Origin: Anadara kagoshimensis
Taxonomy: Eukaryota > Mollusca > Bivalvia > Arcoida > Arcidae
Assembly (NCBI GenBank): GCA_021292105.1
Contig: CM037871.1
Span: 34,240,997 to 34,304,996 of the forward strand
DNA: 64,000 bases
Reading direction: 5' to 3'
Below, piece by piece: positions 35,452-48,079 of the stretch; within the stretch, counting starts at the first letter, position 1, and every line of letters starts with the position of its first letter. Made by a program: the position numbers and the translations under genes. The notes under the pieces are model-generated. The model saw only the letters and a list, made by a program, of their open reading frames with translations, did no database searches and was not told the origin of the DNA.

Positions 35452-37255
35452 CTATAAAATAAAAATTAAAATTATTTGTTAAATTAGAAATATGTCAAAG
35501 ATATGAAAATAAAATAGTTGACATCTACCGAATCTGTTGTCATGACTTATGATATTGGTAAATAAATTGCTGTAAATAAAAACTAACCTTTTGCTGATTT
35601 GGTCAATTATAAATAGACACCTACTTTATACGTTGACAGGGTTTCTTACTGCAATGAAATAAGTTGTAAAACTTATACCCCTATCTTTGGTATCAGCATA
35701 TTTTGTTGTTGTGTCGCTTATAAAAACTAATTGTAGATTAAATTTTAAAATGCTATCTAAGAAATAAAAACAAAATATCTCATTGGTTTTCTGTGATTTA
35801 ATATACATTTTTGTAAAAGACGCCTGGTTAATATAAGAGTTTTACTCTTGTTCCAGGATCCTGATTTGTTAAATTGTTTCATTATGTTATTGATTTGATT
35901 TTCAAATAAATATTGTTTAAACTAAACTAAAGACGCCTGCAAAACAAACATCGAAAAAGTTTCAATATGATTTTGTTTTGACAGAACGATAAATGAAGCA
36001 AAATGTAAAACAGTTTTAACTCAGGAGACCAAGGGGACAAATAGTTGTCTTATCTATCAAAGGGGGCGATACATCAATCTATTAGAAATAAGTTCATCTC
36101 AATGGAGAATTATTTGCAACTTTCCATTCAGTTCTTTAAACGAAATAGAAATAAATCCGAATGAAATCAATTTCCCATCCTTATGCAAAATTGTTGGATC
36201 GACAAAAGTCCTTTTTAATAAATAAGACACAATGAATTGCTGTGCAAAATAGTAATAGAACTCCGACTCTCTCAGAGCTGACCTTATTTATTTTTCAGAT
36301 TTAATTTACTATTTTCTGATTTTAAACTTGCAATGTTATTGTTTTAATATAGTATTTAAGTTACCATGACAACAATCAATTGTTTAATATTAGCTCGAAG
36401 TAATATCTATTGTTAATATCTATACTGCTGTTCTATTAATAAAACATTAACTGTTGTTGGTCTGGTTATTTTCTTAATTAGGACAAAGGACTTAGATGAT
36501 TGAATTTTTGTAAAAAAAAAAAAAAACGTTTTTAATATTGTTGACTTCATTAACTTTTTTAATTTGATGCAGGGTTTTCAATTAACTTTTTTTCGAGAAT
36601 ACATCATATACATGTACTTACATCAATTTAAAAAAATAGGGTTTCTGTTTAATATACATAATGTCATCGAATAACCCATTATCATTATTTTTTAATTTAT
36701 TCATGACTACAAAATATACAAAAGTTATAAAATTTGTTAATTTGATTTCCCATAATATATTCTAAGAAGATACAACTCTTTCCAAAACATCAAAGTCGAA
36801 CCTTAAAGCGAGATTACGTTTTTGATTCCATTGTTCGCTCTTCGAATTAAGGGCAGTATTTATTGTCAGGAATCAAAGCATTAACGAAGAATTCATATTC
36901 ATGAAAAACAGATTAAACGAAGTCGTAAGGCATAACCGCTAGAAGATATTTTTCTGTACATACACTTGAAAACATTTATGTACGCATTTACACAAACATT
37001 GTTATATTTTTCACTTGCATGTGGTATTTCGACAAGAGAATACTCCACAGTCATATGGTTAATTAAGTAATAGACAAGAGTGGGATCAACTAAATTTGTC
37101 TTACGCCACATGTCTTTACTGTCAGAAAACAGAGAAAATATTTCTATAATGTATTGTTTTGTAAACAATATGCATTTTTCTCTTCTGAACGCATCTCACA
37201 ACCATACGTTTTCTTTTGATCGACCATTAGACGTTTGTTGTAATCTTTTTTTCTC
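35452..37255. other. Start of the 20-kb SK intron (plus-strand left end), unannotated
   Basis: AT-rich; frames of up to 89 residues (36899-37168) have no features. Confidence 0.4.
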
Positions 37256-37261
37256 TTGGTG

Positions 37262-37545
37262 GATTATGATTTGTGTTAAGCGTATAGACTGACGAAGTGG
37301 GGTGATGGAGTGGAGTGATGGAGTGGAGTAATAGTGTTTTACGCCCCTGTCGTGATTCTAAATACTAGGTTCCTCAGTTCTCGAAGTGTGGAATTAAATC
37401 GTATTTCCCGGAGAAAACATCTGACGTTCAACAAGCGAATTGACAAACTTTCTCACATTAGGATGTGTCCTGAGTGGGATTCGAACCTAAACAGCAACAG
37501 ACGCTGTGATAAGTAAGCGCACACTTTAGATCATTCGGCCTCCGA
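37262..37545 (-). mobile_element. tRNA-derived SINE-like element
   Basis: Read on the minus strand it begins 'gggtcatcggaggccgaatg' with a tRNA-like head, then a clear B box 'ggttcgaatcccactc' (about 37469-37484). A body follows with 'agtttgtcaattcgcttg' and 'ggggcgtaaaacac'. It ends in a short repeated tail 'actccatcactcc' (37290-37330). No flanking target duplication was identified. Confidence 0.6.
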
Positions 37546-38194
37546 TGACCCATGTAGGTTTAATTAATTATGTTTTACTTTTAAATCTCTGTTGTTAGGT
37601 CCCTCTTTGGATAAAATCATATTTCGAATGTCTTTTATTACGAGGAAATCAAAAACAGAAGAATCGATCAGTTTCAATTTAGCGACTTTTTTCCCCATTA
37701 TAAACGCAATCATCTGATGTTTTGACACAAAGTATTACCCTGAACATTTGCAAGGATAAGCGGCGGTAACGGGCTGCAAATTCCCTCCTCAAATCACGAA
37801 AGAATAAGCTTTTCATTATTGTCGTAATTTGTGACTTTGGTTTATCAATTTAACGAGACAAGTGTTTTGTAAAGATAAAACTTTTTTCCAAGACGTATTG
37901 AGACAGATCATACACTCTGTTATAACCGCTTTCGTAAGCTGATTAAAATCAAATGCATGTCATAATGACATAATTTCTTCATCGGAAGTGAAATCACTGT
38001 CACATTGGAATTTGCTTTTTTGTTGGGTGCAAATATGTCTGCAGCTATAATGTATGTAATGTTTTAACCAAAATGGTTTAACAACGGTTTAATAAAACAG
38101 TTATATAGGAAATAAAACTGGGATAGTCCATGTTGGTCCCTGGACGCAAATCATGATCAGAAAAGGGAAATTCAATCCTTAGCACGCTGAAGTT

Positions 38195-38290
38195 TCCTTT
38201 TTATTTCTCTCCATTTTTGGTTCATATAAGTCACTCAGTGAATTTTCCTTTTTATTTCTTCCCATTTTTGGTTCATAAAGGTCACTCAAT
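38195..38290 (+). repeat. Two-copy tandem repeat of about 63 bp
   Basis: 'cctttttatttctctccatt' + 'tttggttcatataagtcact' is followed by a second copy with 'cttcccatttttggttcata'. Confidence 0.8.
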
Positions 38291-38884
38291 CATATATGTA
38301 ATTCTTTAACCACAATAGTTTTTTCAACGGACTAGAGTTACATAAGCAAGCAAATTAGAAAAATGGGTTCATTAATATTGATCAATGAAAGAAAATCAGG
38401 ATGGGTAATTATGAAACCGCTTGCCGAAATCAATTGAAAACAAGTGCCCTGAATTTGGTCTAGAATTAAGACTCGTGAGAGTTGTTTAATGTCCATATTG
38501 TAACACAAATCATATTAAGTATTCATAACTATTTTTCAGTACATAATGACTGTGATATTTTGAATTCTGATTCAGATGTCAATACATGTCTGCACCTCCT
38601 GACGATGGTAGATGTTATACTTGAATCAGAGAGATAAAGGATGTCACAAGGCCAACTCTAGTTGCAACAATAATTCTCAGAAACCCTGAGATTGAAAGAA
38701 TAGTTTATGGCCTGTGTTGCACACTCATAATACATGTGATTGGAAACGTAAACTAAGCATTTTTATGTTTTCGAGTGGAAAAGTAATCATGTTTCCTCTA
38801 TTAGTTATTGTATCAACATCCAACTTGGCGAAGAAACTGGGTATATTTGCCTAGGTATATTTGCGAATGATAACACAAATCAGG

Positions 38885-38945
38885 TCCAGTGCCCTGGAAG
38901 GGTAAGCTTATCATGCTTAGATAGCTACACTCGCTGAGTGAAAAA
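38885..38945 (-). repeat. R1 dispersed repeat, fragment
   Basis: 'tccagtgccctggaagggta' and 'agatagctacactcg' match the reversed core-to-centre junction of R1. Confidence 0.5.
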
Positions 38946-38949
38946 TCAA

Positions 38950-41570
38950 AGTTGAGGAGGAAAGGGGTAATAGTATGCGTTTTAATTCGATTGTAAGAGG
39001 CAAAACATATTAATTATGATTTTATCGCACTGTCGCTTGGATTATCACTGTCATTTTCGAAATGTATACAATAAAAGACAATATCAAAGGATGAAAATTT
39101 ACATAAAGGTGATATTTTACATGCAGTGAGAAATTGGTTAAAATTGTTGGTACATGTACATTCATCATGAAATATAAAAAAAGACAAAAAAATCTGAAAT
39201 TTTTAATCTTCATTTCACTAGACATGTGCCTGTGTTCTGTGCCCAAATGTTTAAAATTGTATGTGAAACAAATGGACAATTTACAATATTACCGTGCTAC
39301 GATCAAGCTGTTTATCCTACAATATAAGGACATATATACACTTGTTAACACATTCAATTCATCCAATCACTGGTGATGCAGACATCAAGATGCTTCATGC
39401 TCATAGATTCCACACGTAATCTCAACAAACGTGGTCTAATGTATGTAAAAGTACTGTTATAACTTTAACAAGTTTGCAACACGTGGAAGATTTTAAGATA
39501 AAATAAAGAAGAATTATATTAAATTGAAGCTTTCGTTTTGCACTAATGATAAAATCTTAACTTTCCCATGCGTTTGGCATTGGCACATGTTTAATACCAT
39601 TTGTACTTGTTTCTTCAATACAGATAATCGTCATACAATACACAAACCCCAAAACCATCCGTTATTAAGTGCAAGATTCCACATGCTACTTCGCACCTTT
39701 ACACTGTTTCATTACATGTGCATTGTATTTTCTAAATGCACTTAACATTATACATTATTCTTTTGTCTACGCATATATGCACTTACGTCGAAGAATTCAG
39801 GTTTTTAATGGAATAGAAACTAACTAGATATTGAAGTATACCAAAACTCATCTGAGAATATTGACACAATTACTCCAAGAACAACTACATTAGGTTTTAA
39901 TAAAGTGTTCGTCCAAAGTTTATGTTTTTCAACCAGTGACCCGTGCTTTTGTTATTATGTTTTGTTTCTTTCTTTCCAACCTTGCCAAGTACCTGTTTCT
40001 CTGTTACAAATTCCTTTTAGCTACTGTGTCTATTTAATGTTTTATTTATTACTATTTTTGCAGAAGAAGTATTACCAGACAATGTATAGATATCGCTATT
40101 CACCATTCTTGTTAAACGGTAAGCAAGCCAACAACTAATCCCATGGGTACAATTACCGTTAGTATTTTGAGAGCAATTGTGGAATAACCCACTGCCTTTA
40201 AAGCAAATTATAACGTTCAATTTATATACATAGAAATCAATGTTTATTGTCATTATGGTATGTCCCTAGCAACATCATGGATATTTTATGAAAGCCAATA
40301 ATCTACATTAAATTATAGATAAGTTAACACTTTCTCTGAACAAGTAAATTAAACTAAATATGTTACTCTATAATGCTTTGAAAGCATGCTTTTGAAACAA
40401 TGATTTTAATGACTTGCAATCGCGCGATGGCACCAATTATAAAGATCCATTTTAAACCTATGACTGAGTTTGAACTTTTGTAGAATTCTAATATACGATG
40501 TATCAATTTGACTGCTGGTCAGGGAATTATTTTTCTATAAAAATTCTATCTAGTGTATAAACTTGCTTCAGAGTTATAATCTAGTAAATGCATTGCTTCC
40601 CCTAGGGCGATAATTTATTTGATTGTCAATAGCATTAGTATGTACACGTTATCTAACATATGGCGAAGCGATAGCTCTTCAATGGACACAGATAATGAGA
40701 ATACCCAATGCTCTTCCTCAATAAAAACTAAAGATATTATAGGTTAATTTGTTTTTTCAGCAACTGTTTAACTTCTACAAGGAATGTATTCATTTGTCCT
40801 CTTCCCCATGGATATTACAAATATAAAAAACTCGTATCATATACAAATACTGTATCAAGATGATGTGTGTCACAACTCATTGCATTATGATAATTATAAC
40901 GAGTTCAATTCATTGATGTAAAATGTGAAAGGTATTAGATTTTGATATCAAAAATTGACATAAATAAACTTTCTATAATGCATTATTTGATAATAATAAT
41001 GAAAGGGGTTAAAATTAAATATAGATCCAGACTTCATTAAATGATAATGTACGGACAATATTAAATTTTGATATATCAGTTTCGCTCTGGCTCACATCAA
41101 GTAATATTAGTACAACTAGTAGCCATAGATAAAATACACGAAAATTAAGCCATCTATTAAAAACAAAATTTGCTCTGCCTCTGCAAATATACATATAAAA
41201 ATCGATGGCTACAAAAAATACTATGTTTAATTTTCAAAATTTCAACTTTAATTTTGTTAACACACTGTACGTAATTGACAACTTCAGTTATTGTTGCATT
41301 TCAAAACTATTTGAATTACTTTAAAGTGTTTGGTGTTTGATATGGCAAAGGTAGTAACGTCCATGTCAAAACCTCGTTAAAAGGAATAACGCTTTATATC
41401 ATGAAATAGTCGACCAACAATTCATGAACACATCAAAACAAATGTAAACCAAGACGGGCATAGTTTTTGGTTATCAGCAAATTGTTTATTTTAAAGCATC
41501 TTTTGAGGATTCTGCTTATAAAATAGCAGAGGTTCCTTTTTAAATGTTAAAAATTCACCAATCACCAATT
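38950..41570. other. SK intron, unannotated part
   Basis: AT-rich with only short frames (up to 85 residues) lacking recognisable features. Confidence 0.4.
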
Positions 41571-41695
41571 ACATCTGTAGTGCTACCAAAAATCAGTTAT
41601 AACCACTGAACTCGAAATGGCATTCATTGAATGGTACTAAAACTTCTATTGCCATGCAAAGCAAACTAAAAACGCGCGAGTGGAATTCATAATTT
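41571..41695 (+). repeat. Duplicated segment, copy 1
   Basis: 'acatctgtagtgctaccaaa', 'tctattgccatgcaaagcaa' recur at 42811-42935 with about 15% differences. A second shared block downstream (42088-42215) recurs at 43160-43275 and, weaker, at 44500-44640 ('gcaaagtaaacacctg'). An old local duplication. Confidence 0.75.
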
Positions 41696-42321
41696 ATCCA
41701 GCGACAGTATCAAGGTAACTTTCATCTTGTATCGTTTCCAATTCCAATGAATCATGTATCATCAACACCTGAATCTGGTTGACGTTGGAATTGTGTTGTA
41801 TTTACGACAACATTCAGATAAAGATATCCTGATACCACCAAGGTGATATACACACCTTGTTCTAAATTCTCGTCAAATCAATATAATCGTCAGCTAAATC
41901 AACAACCATCGATCAATTTAAATGAGATATGACTGTGTTATCTCGATCTATTCACATCGACATAATTATCATCATCAACAAACGGTTACAATAAGTTAAA
42001 GACTAAATTAATAAAAAATGAGAACACATTGGAACAGCAAACACCGGGATTTAAATCAATTGTCATGTCTGATATTACTATATATAGGTTGAAAGAATGC
42101 TACACAGGTGAAGTGGACAAAGTAAACACCTGCTGTAGAAATTAATGAAGGGATTATTTATCACCAATAAAGGATTTAATTAATGACTTAAATATACCTG
42201 TCCCTGATTAACTCAGAATTATATTAGATAAATATTGGAAATGATTATCATTAATATACAATTACAATGACTACATCATCATTGAATAATGATAAAAAGA
42301 AAAAAATCAATATAAAGTCAT

Positions 42322-42369
<48 letters not shown>

Positions 42370-42370
42370 T
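42322..42370. repeat. (AT)n microsatellite
   Basis: About 24 AT units with one phase break. Confidence 0.95.
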
Positions 42371-42810
42371 TCAAATATGTCGATAAAGTTAATCGTTGTG
42401 TGAGATTATTTGATATATTTTTAAAACTCGAAATTAAGTTAAAATAGTGTCTAAAACATAACTGAATTTATTCCTTGTAAAACACATTTCACCGTTGTTT
42501 ACTGTTCTTCTTGTTACATATAATGAAATGACAAATGACCCTGGTTGTTTTGACTCCATTTTTTCAATCTATGTATTGATATCCTAATACCTATTTGAAG
42601 AGACAATATTGTATGCATAAAAAATAATTATTTATCATTCCTTTAATATATATAGAATGTGCTTGGTTCAACACAGTGCATCTTTTACAGTTTGCAAGTG
42701 ATTATCAAAATAAAATTAACATACCGATCCATGTCAAAATGTGAAATGAAATTATGTGAAACGAAATATAGAAAGATGGAGTCGTAAGAAAACTTTATTG
42801 TGCAACATTT

Positions 42811-42935
42811 ACATCTGTAGTACAACCAAGAATCAGTTACAACCACTGAACTTGAAATGGCATCCATGGCATGGTACTAAAATTCTATTGCCATGCAAAG
42901 CAAACTGAATAACAAGGATAGGAATTCATAATTTT
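42811..42935 (+). repeat. Duplicated segment, copy 2
   Basis: Partner of 41571-41695; includes 'aaatggcatccatggcatgg' and 'ggaattcataattttt'. Confidence 0.75.
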
Positions 42936-43279
42936 TGGATCTTGTCACCTTAACCGTGACAGTTCATACATATGAAGAACCTTGATACTAAAAACTCTAC
43001 AATTAATACTGTATGACTATGATACTAAAACCGTGCTGGTCTATTTAAATGAGGACACACGAATCGAATAAGAAAATTAGCCCAAAATAAGTAAGAGACG
43101 TTCATTCGACACACAAAAGTGCTTATTAAAATTCTTTGTCATCTGTTTCCATTTGAAACAGAATAAAAGAATGCAAAACCGATGACGTAAGCAAAGTAGA
43201 CACCTGCCTTCCGTAAAAGTCATTTATAAATAATCAATAACTCCATTATACACCTGTGTCTGATTAAATCCTAATTAAT

Positions 43280-44045
43280 TTTAGGTATTACATATTGTAT
43301 AGCATTGGACTATTATATGTTAAAAAGTAATGAGCAAAATGCAGAAATCAATAAGAAATTATAGTGCTCAAATATATTCACCAAAAAAAGATATAGTTGT
43401 ACATTTTAGGGTATACAATTAAGAGCCATATAATTCAAAATGGCGATTTTGGCGTCTTTTTTTTACCACCGAGTCATAGTACACATGTAGCTAAAACAAT
43501 ACCATTTTCTGGCGAATTAATGATCCTTCGCCCTTAAGTAATTGATTTAAAATACCACAAAAACTGAAACCTGAATAACGTTTATGAATCCTCATAGTTT
43601 CTTTCAAAATCTGAAAATATGGTATTTTGATATTATTCCCCGATAAATCCACGTGTTAGAAGCGAGTACGTACGTACTCAAAGAAATTCTTTGTTCGCAA
43701 TCAGTCGTTTATAATTCGCAAAAATACACCATGTGATATTATAAAAACAATTTATACACCGATATTGAATTTCAGATTAGACAAGTAGCTCTGAGAATTC
43801 ATTTCAAATATTTTTCAAGTTTCCGCAATGTTTTATATTATAAATGAATTACTATTACTGTGCAAAGGAACATTAATAATTATGAATATGGTCTTATTAG
43901 AGCTAGAGTTGCGTACAGCGACATTGGGTAGTGAAAACGATGTGCACGTCACTCTAAATCATTATATTTACACAAAGCTATTCCATCTAACTGTAATTGG
44001 TTTATTACAGTGTAAGAATTGTTTTATGTTCATGGTCTAATAAGT
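43280..44045. other. SK intron, unannotated part
   Basis: Contains a 16-bp perfect palindrome, GAGTACGTACGTACTC, at about 43664-43679 and a 70-residue frame at 43828-44040 without features. Confidence 0.4.
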
Positions 44046-44049
44046 TCAA

Positions 44050-44160
44050 CATCTGGCCTCACTTCTCAGATGAAAGTTCAACTGTTTAACTAAATTTGCC
44101 AGTTTTCAAAGTTTTTACTTTACTTTGGGTTGTGAGTTTGGACAAAAAGTGGTATGTTTG
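44050..44160 (+). repeat. R1 dispersed repeat, 3' half
   Basis: 'ctggcctcacttctcagatg', 'cagttttcaaagtttttact' and 'tatgtttgtttgc'; directly abuts a 33-bp minisatellite. Confidence 0.8.
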
Positions 44161-44184
44161 TTTGCAAACAAAAACCTAAAAAAA

Positions 44185-44465
44185 AGTGCAGTAAGAGTAT
44201 GCAGGGCAAACAAGTTCCAAAAGCATGCATGACAAAACAAATGAAATTGAAAGAGTATGCATGACCAACAAATAAATGTTCCAAAAGTATGTATGACCAA
44301 CAAATGAAATTCAAAGAGTATATATGGCCAACAAATGAAATTCAATGAGTATGCATGACAAACAAAAAAGTTCCAAAAGTATGCATGGCAAAACAAATGA
44401 AATTGAAAGAGGATACATGGCCAACAAATAAAATTCAAAGAGTATGCATGACAAACGAAAGAATT
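44185..44465 (+). repeat. Minisatellite, unit about 30-33 bp
   Basis: About nine diverged units of 'agtatgcatgacaaacaaat' plus 'gaaattcaaag' or 'gttccaaa'. A 127-residue minus-strand frame is the translation of this array, not a gene. Confidence 0.9.
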
Positions 44466-45114
44466 AATTGGAACATAAATGGAAACCAATGAGATCAATG
44501 ATCGTTATTTTTATCATAATTCCAGGTAACCCGATGAAGTAGGCAAAGTAAACACCTGTCGTAATGGTCACGGGGATGTTATTTACCATACCTTTAGAAT
44601 TCGATTACTAACTTCAATATACTTGTTGTCGATTTCATTATAATCATTGCCAATGAATATTTGAAGTATCTGTCAACAATATACACTCTAAAACAAATTG
44701 TATTAAAGTAGAAAAACTCATTATAATGTTGTCATTCATCAAAAGTATATATTCGACATAAAAGGATTTTTTTTTATTTTAATTTAACATTTTTTGAGAA
44801 AATATTGACACAAAATAAATTTAATAGGCTAAAAGTTTAACTAAGTATCATGTTTGTCGTATAGACCAATGATATAAATAGGACCCTTGCATGAACATGA
44901 ACGTACTCAATATAACCACTTGACTCAATTTTTGCCAACCATCAAATAATATGTATGTCAATGTTGAGAGTTTAATTAATTAATTAATTTTTTTATTTAT
45001 TTTTAATTTAAATAATTTATGTTTATTTCCTCATTTATTTTTGCTTTAGCTACTTGCTCTCGAAGTTTATTATTTATGTAAAATATCTTAAATTGTTTTT
45101 CTATAATTATGTTT

Positions 45115-45116
45115 GT

Positions 45117-45152
<36 letters not shown>

Positions 45153-45153
45153 T
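45115..45153. repeat. (TTTA)n microsatellite
   Basis: About nine TTTA units. Confidence 0.95.
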
Positions 45154-45547
45154 CTGTCGTTTGCTTGTTTTTCGGTTGCTCTGTTTTTAGAAACATGTTT
45201 CTCAGCTACAACTCAAACCGTTCGTATTTCCACAGACACGTATGACGTAGGATGTGTTCGCGCCTTAAGGAATATTGACATAAAGCCGATAGACCAAACA
45301 CACCCCAAAGATGCCATATATTTTGCAGTTAATACTTTGCTTGTACTGGCACGTCATGTTTGGTAACACTTTCTGGTAAATTATGGCCACATTAGTGCTT
45401 ACCCGAACGGATCAGTGAAACAGAATCATAAACAAATCTTATAAAACAACATATATATCCAGGGAATGTGAAACCAGGTGTTTGATACCGATTGTCTTAT
45501 TATATTTGATTCAAACCATACAACCACATTTGTAATCAGAAACAAAA

Positions 45548-45975
45548 TACAGGACAGACCTGTCGAAAGTTAAGCTGACAAAAAAAAGTTAGGTTGTCGA
45601 GTGACTGAGATATGGATAGTTAGTGGCTTACAAGTTGTTTCTTTCTCAGTCCATGGCAGCTTAAAACTGGCATCAGCTCGATAGCTGACAAAAAAGTAGA
45701 GGTTAGGTTGTCGAGTGACTGATGTATGGATAGCTAGTGGCTTACAAGCTGTTTCTTTCTCAGTCCATGGCAGCTTGAACTGGCTACAGCTCGATAGCTG
45801 ACAAAAAGTAGAGATTAGGTTGTCTGTCGAGTGACTGAGGTATTGATAGCTAGTGGCTTACAAGTTGTTTTCTTTCTCAGTCCATGGCAGCTTGAACTGA
45901 CTACAGCTCGATAGCTCATCAAGGAACAAAATGAGCTGTGGATTCGGCAATAAAATTTCGACAGGTTACAATGTA
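45548..45975 (+). mobile_element. FB foldback element 1 with three internal tandem units
   Basis: The left terminus 'tacaggacagacctgtcgaa' is inverted at the right end as 'ttcgacaggttacaatgta'. Between them are three units of about 125 bp: 'gttgtcgagtgactgagata', 'tggatagctagtggcttaca', 'tttctcagtccatggcagct', 'acagctcgatagctgac'. No coding capacity. The shared ends and core motif link it to the elements at 46728, 47857 and 62955. Confidence 0.75.
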
Positions 45976-46011
45976 ACTTTATGATTTTTGTCGCGAACTT
46001 TAAAGTAAAGT

Positions 46012-46260
46012 TTTAGTAACAAAAACTTGTGAAATCGGTATCCGGAATTCATGTACTGTACTTGATAATACCTGATGCAACCAAAAATATCAGAGCCAAA
46101 ATTACAATAAGATTTAGAAATGTATCTGAAAATAAAATTTACTAACAAAAACTTGTGAAATCGGTATCTGGAATTCATAAACTGTACTTGATAATAACTA
46201 ATGAAACCAAAAATATCAGAGCCAAAATTGCAATAAGATTTAAAAATGTATCTGAAATGG
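46012..46260 (+). repeat. Two-copy 126-bp tandem repeat
   Basis: 'aacaaaaacttgtgaaatcg' recurs 126 nt later with the whole unit about 90% conserved. The 138-residue minus-strand frame (45966-46382) is open because 126 is divisible by 3 and contains the duplicated peptide. No family recognised. Confidence 0.9.
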
Positions 46261-46727
46261 AAATATTGCACTAGGAACATGCTACCACCACCACAACAAG
46301 ATGAATCAAAGAAAAATATCAGCAAAATATTATGAAGGAATATAAAAATGTGTGTTAAACATATAATCCAAAATTGATGCATTTGCTAAATTGTTACCAT
46401 GGATACCTAACTGAAATAAAATCAAGTAGCCATATTGTCAACAAATGGCATGCATGTCAAAATCAATTTGCGAAATGCAGCAATCGTCATTTATGGTTTA
46501 ATTTTAGGTTTTAAGGAATCAATGGACTATTATCAAGACAAGAGCACACTTTGATTTTGGAACACTAACTTTCAATCACGTGCAATGGACATAGGTAATT
46601 TACAAAGTGTATTTAAGAAATCATTATTTAATTTAACATTTGGTATATATGCTTATATTTTAATTGACATTAAAATCAATTTTTTATGAACTGTTATTGA
46701 AAAAAACGACAGAAATCATAAAGTAAA

Positions 46728-47390
46728 GACCTGTTGAAAGTCTAACAATGAAAGATCTAAAACCAAAGGGAGCTGAAGCTTGACTACCGAGTAGCCGAGA
46801 TATGGATAACTACTGGCCGAAGAACGGCAGAGAGATAGAAAGCAGGTGATGAATAATTGTGAAGACACAGCTAGCAAGAGGTCAAAATGAGCCGTCGATT
46901 CATTAGCTTGACCACCGAGTGGCTGAGATACGGATAGCTACTGGCCGAAGAACTGCTGAGAGATAGAAAGCAGGTGATGAATAATTGTGAAGACACAGCC
47001 AGTAAGAGGTCAAAATGAGCCGTCGATTCATTAGCTTGACCACCGAGTGGCTGAGATACGGATAGCTACTGGCCGAAGAACTGCTGAGAGATAGAAAGCA
47101 GGTGATGAATAATTGTGAAGACACAGCCAGCAAGAGGTCAAAATGAGCCGTCGATTCATTAGCTTGACCACCGAGTGGCTGAGATACGGATAGTTAACTA
47201 TAGACAGCAGTCGCTTAAAAGCTTTGAGACAGCTAGCGAGAGGCCAAGATGAGGTACCAAATTCATTACCTTGACTAACGGGTGGCTGAGATACGGATAG
47301 TTAGCTATTATAGATACCAGCTGCTGAAAAGTTTCGAGGCAGCTAGATAGAAGCTAAGATAAGCTATCGGATTCATTAGCTTCCAGTTAA
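46728..47390 (+). repeat. FB-related 128-bp tandem array
   Basis: The landmark 'gagccgtcgattcattagct' recurs at 46889, 47017 and 47145 (period 128), with degenerate units on both sides. The core reads 'gagtggctgagatacggata' 'gctactggccg', the FB core motif. A possible left terminus, 'agacctgttgaaagtctaac', is at about 46727. No matching right terminus was found. Confidence 0.85.
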
Positions 47391-47627
47391 ACTGAAGACG
47401 ACTTTGAACTGTTTCTGCTCTTGCCAATAATGTGATTTTCAAAAATGTTGTTAATAATTGGAAGTTTTGAAATATGAAACAAAACATTGATCAACATAAT
47501 TTGTTTTATGCCATACTTATTGAATGACATTAAATAACCAAAATCAAATTGGTACATGTACATGCGAATTTAAAACCTTGATCCTAAAACCTCTACAATT
47601 TATACATTATCATACAATTACAAATCA

Positions 47628-47770
47628 ACAACCCCAAAAACAATGTAAAACTTTGAAATCTGGCAAATTAAGTTAAACATGTGAACTTCCACCAGGGAAG
47701 TGAGGCCAAATAACATGCACCAATTTAAAAATTTTGCGTTACACATCACACGTGTACAGCTTACAGGTAA
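47628..47770 (-). repeat. R1 dispersed repeat, 5' and core part
   Basis: Reversed: 'aaactttgaaatctggcaaa', 'gaacttccaccagggaagtg', then 'cacacgtgtacagctt'. Confidence 0.75.
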
Positions 47771-47856
47771 TAATAGTTTCTTAGCTACGATGATGATGCA
47801 GAACATATGTTGATGTAATCGCCTCGCTCGTAAATACTATTATCCTAATTTTAACA

Positions 47857-48075
47857 TACAACACAGACATGTCGAAAGTTTAACATTAAAGTAATGAAAA
47901 GGAGTCGAAGCCCGGCTGTCGAAGGGCCGACACGTGGATTGCTAATGATCGGAAATCTGTCGAGCGATATATTTCAGCTGTTGTCGACATATAGATAACG
48001 ACAGACCGAGATGAATCGCCAATTCGACATTAATTCGTTGGCTTAGTGTTAAACTTCCGACAGGCCTGTACTGTA
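47857..48075 (+). mobile_element. FB foldback element 3, 219 bp with about 33-bp terminal inverted repeats
   Basis: Left end 47857-47889 ('tacaacacagacatgtcgaa'...) pairs with right end 48043-48075 ('ttccgacaggcctgtactgta'), 6 or 7 mismatches in 33. The interior has 'ggagtcgaagcccggctgtc' and 'gggccgacacgtggattgct', the diverged FB core. It is short, non-coding and MITE-sized. A target-site duplication was not resolved. Confidence 0.8.
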
Positions 48076-48079
48076 GATG

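Noticed and set aside
44115..44498. 127-residue repetitive minus-strand frame (HAYSLNFICW-type repeats)
   Set aside because: Encoded entirely by the 33-bp minisatellite.
45966..46382. 138-residue minus-strand frame with an internal duplicated peptide
   Set aside because: The peptide repeat simply reflects the 126-bp tandem duplication. No homologue recognised and no splice evidence.
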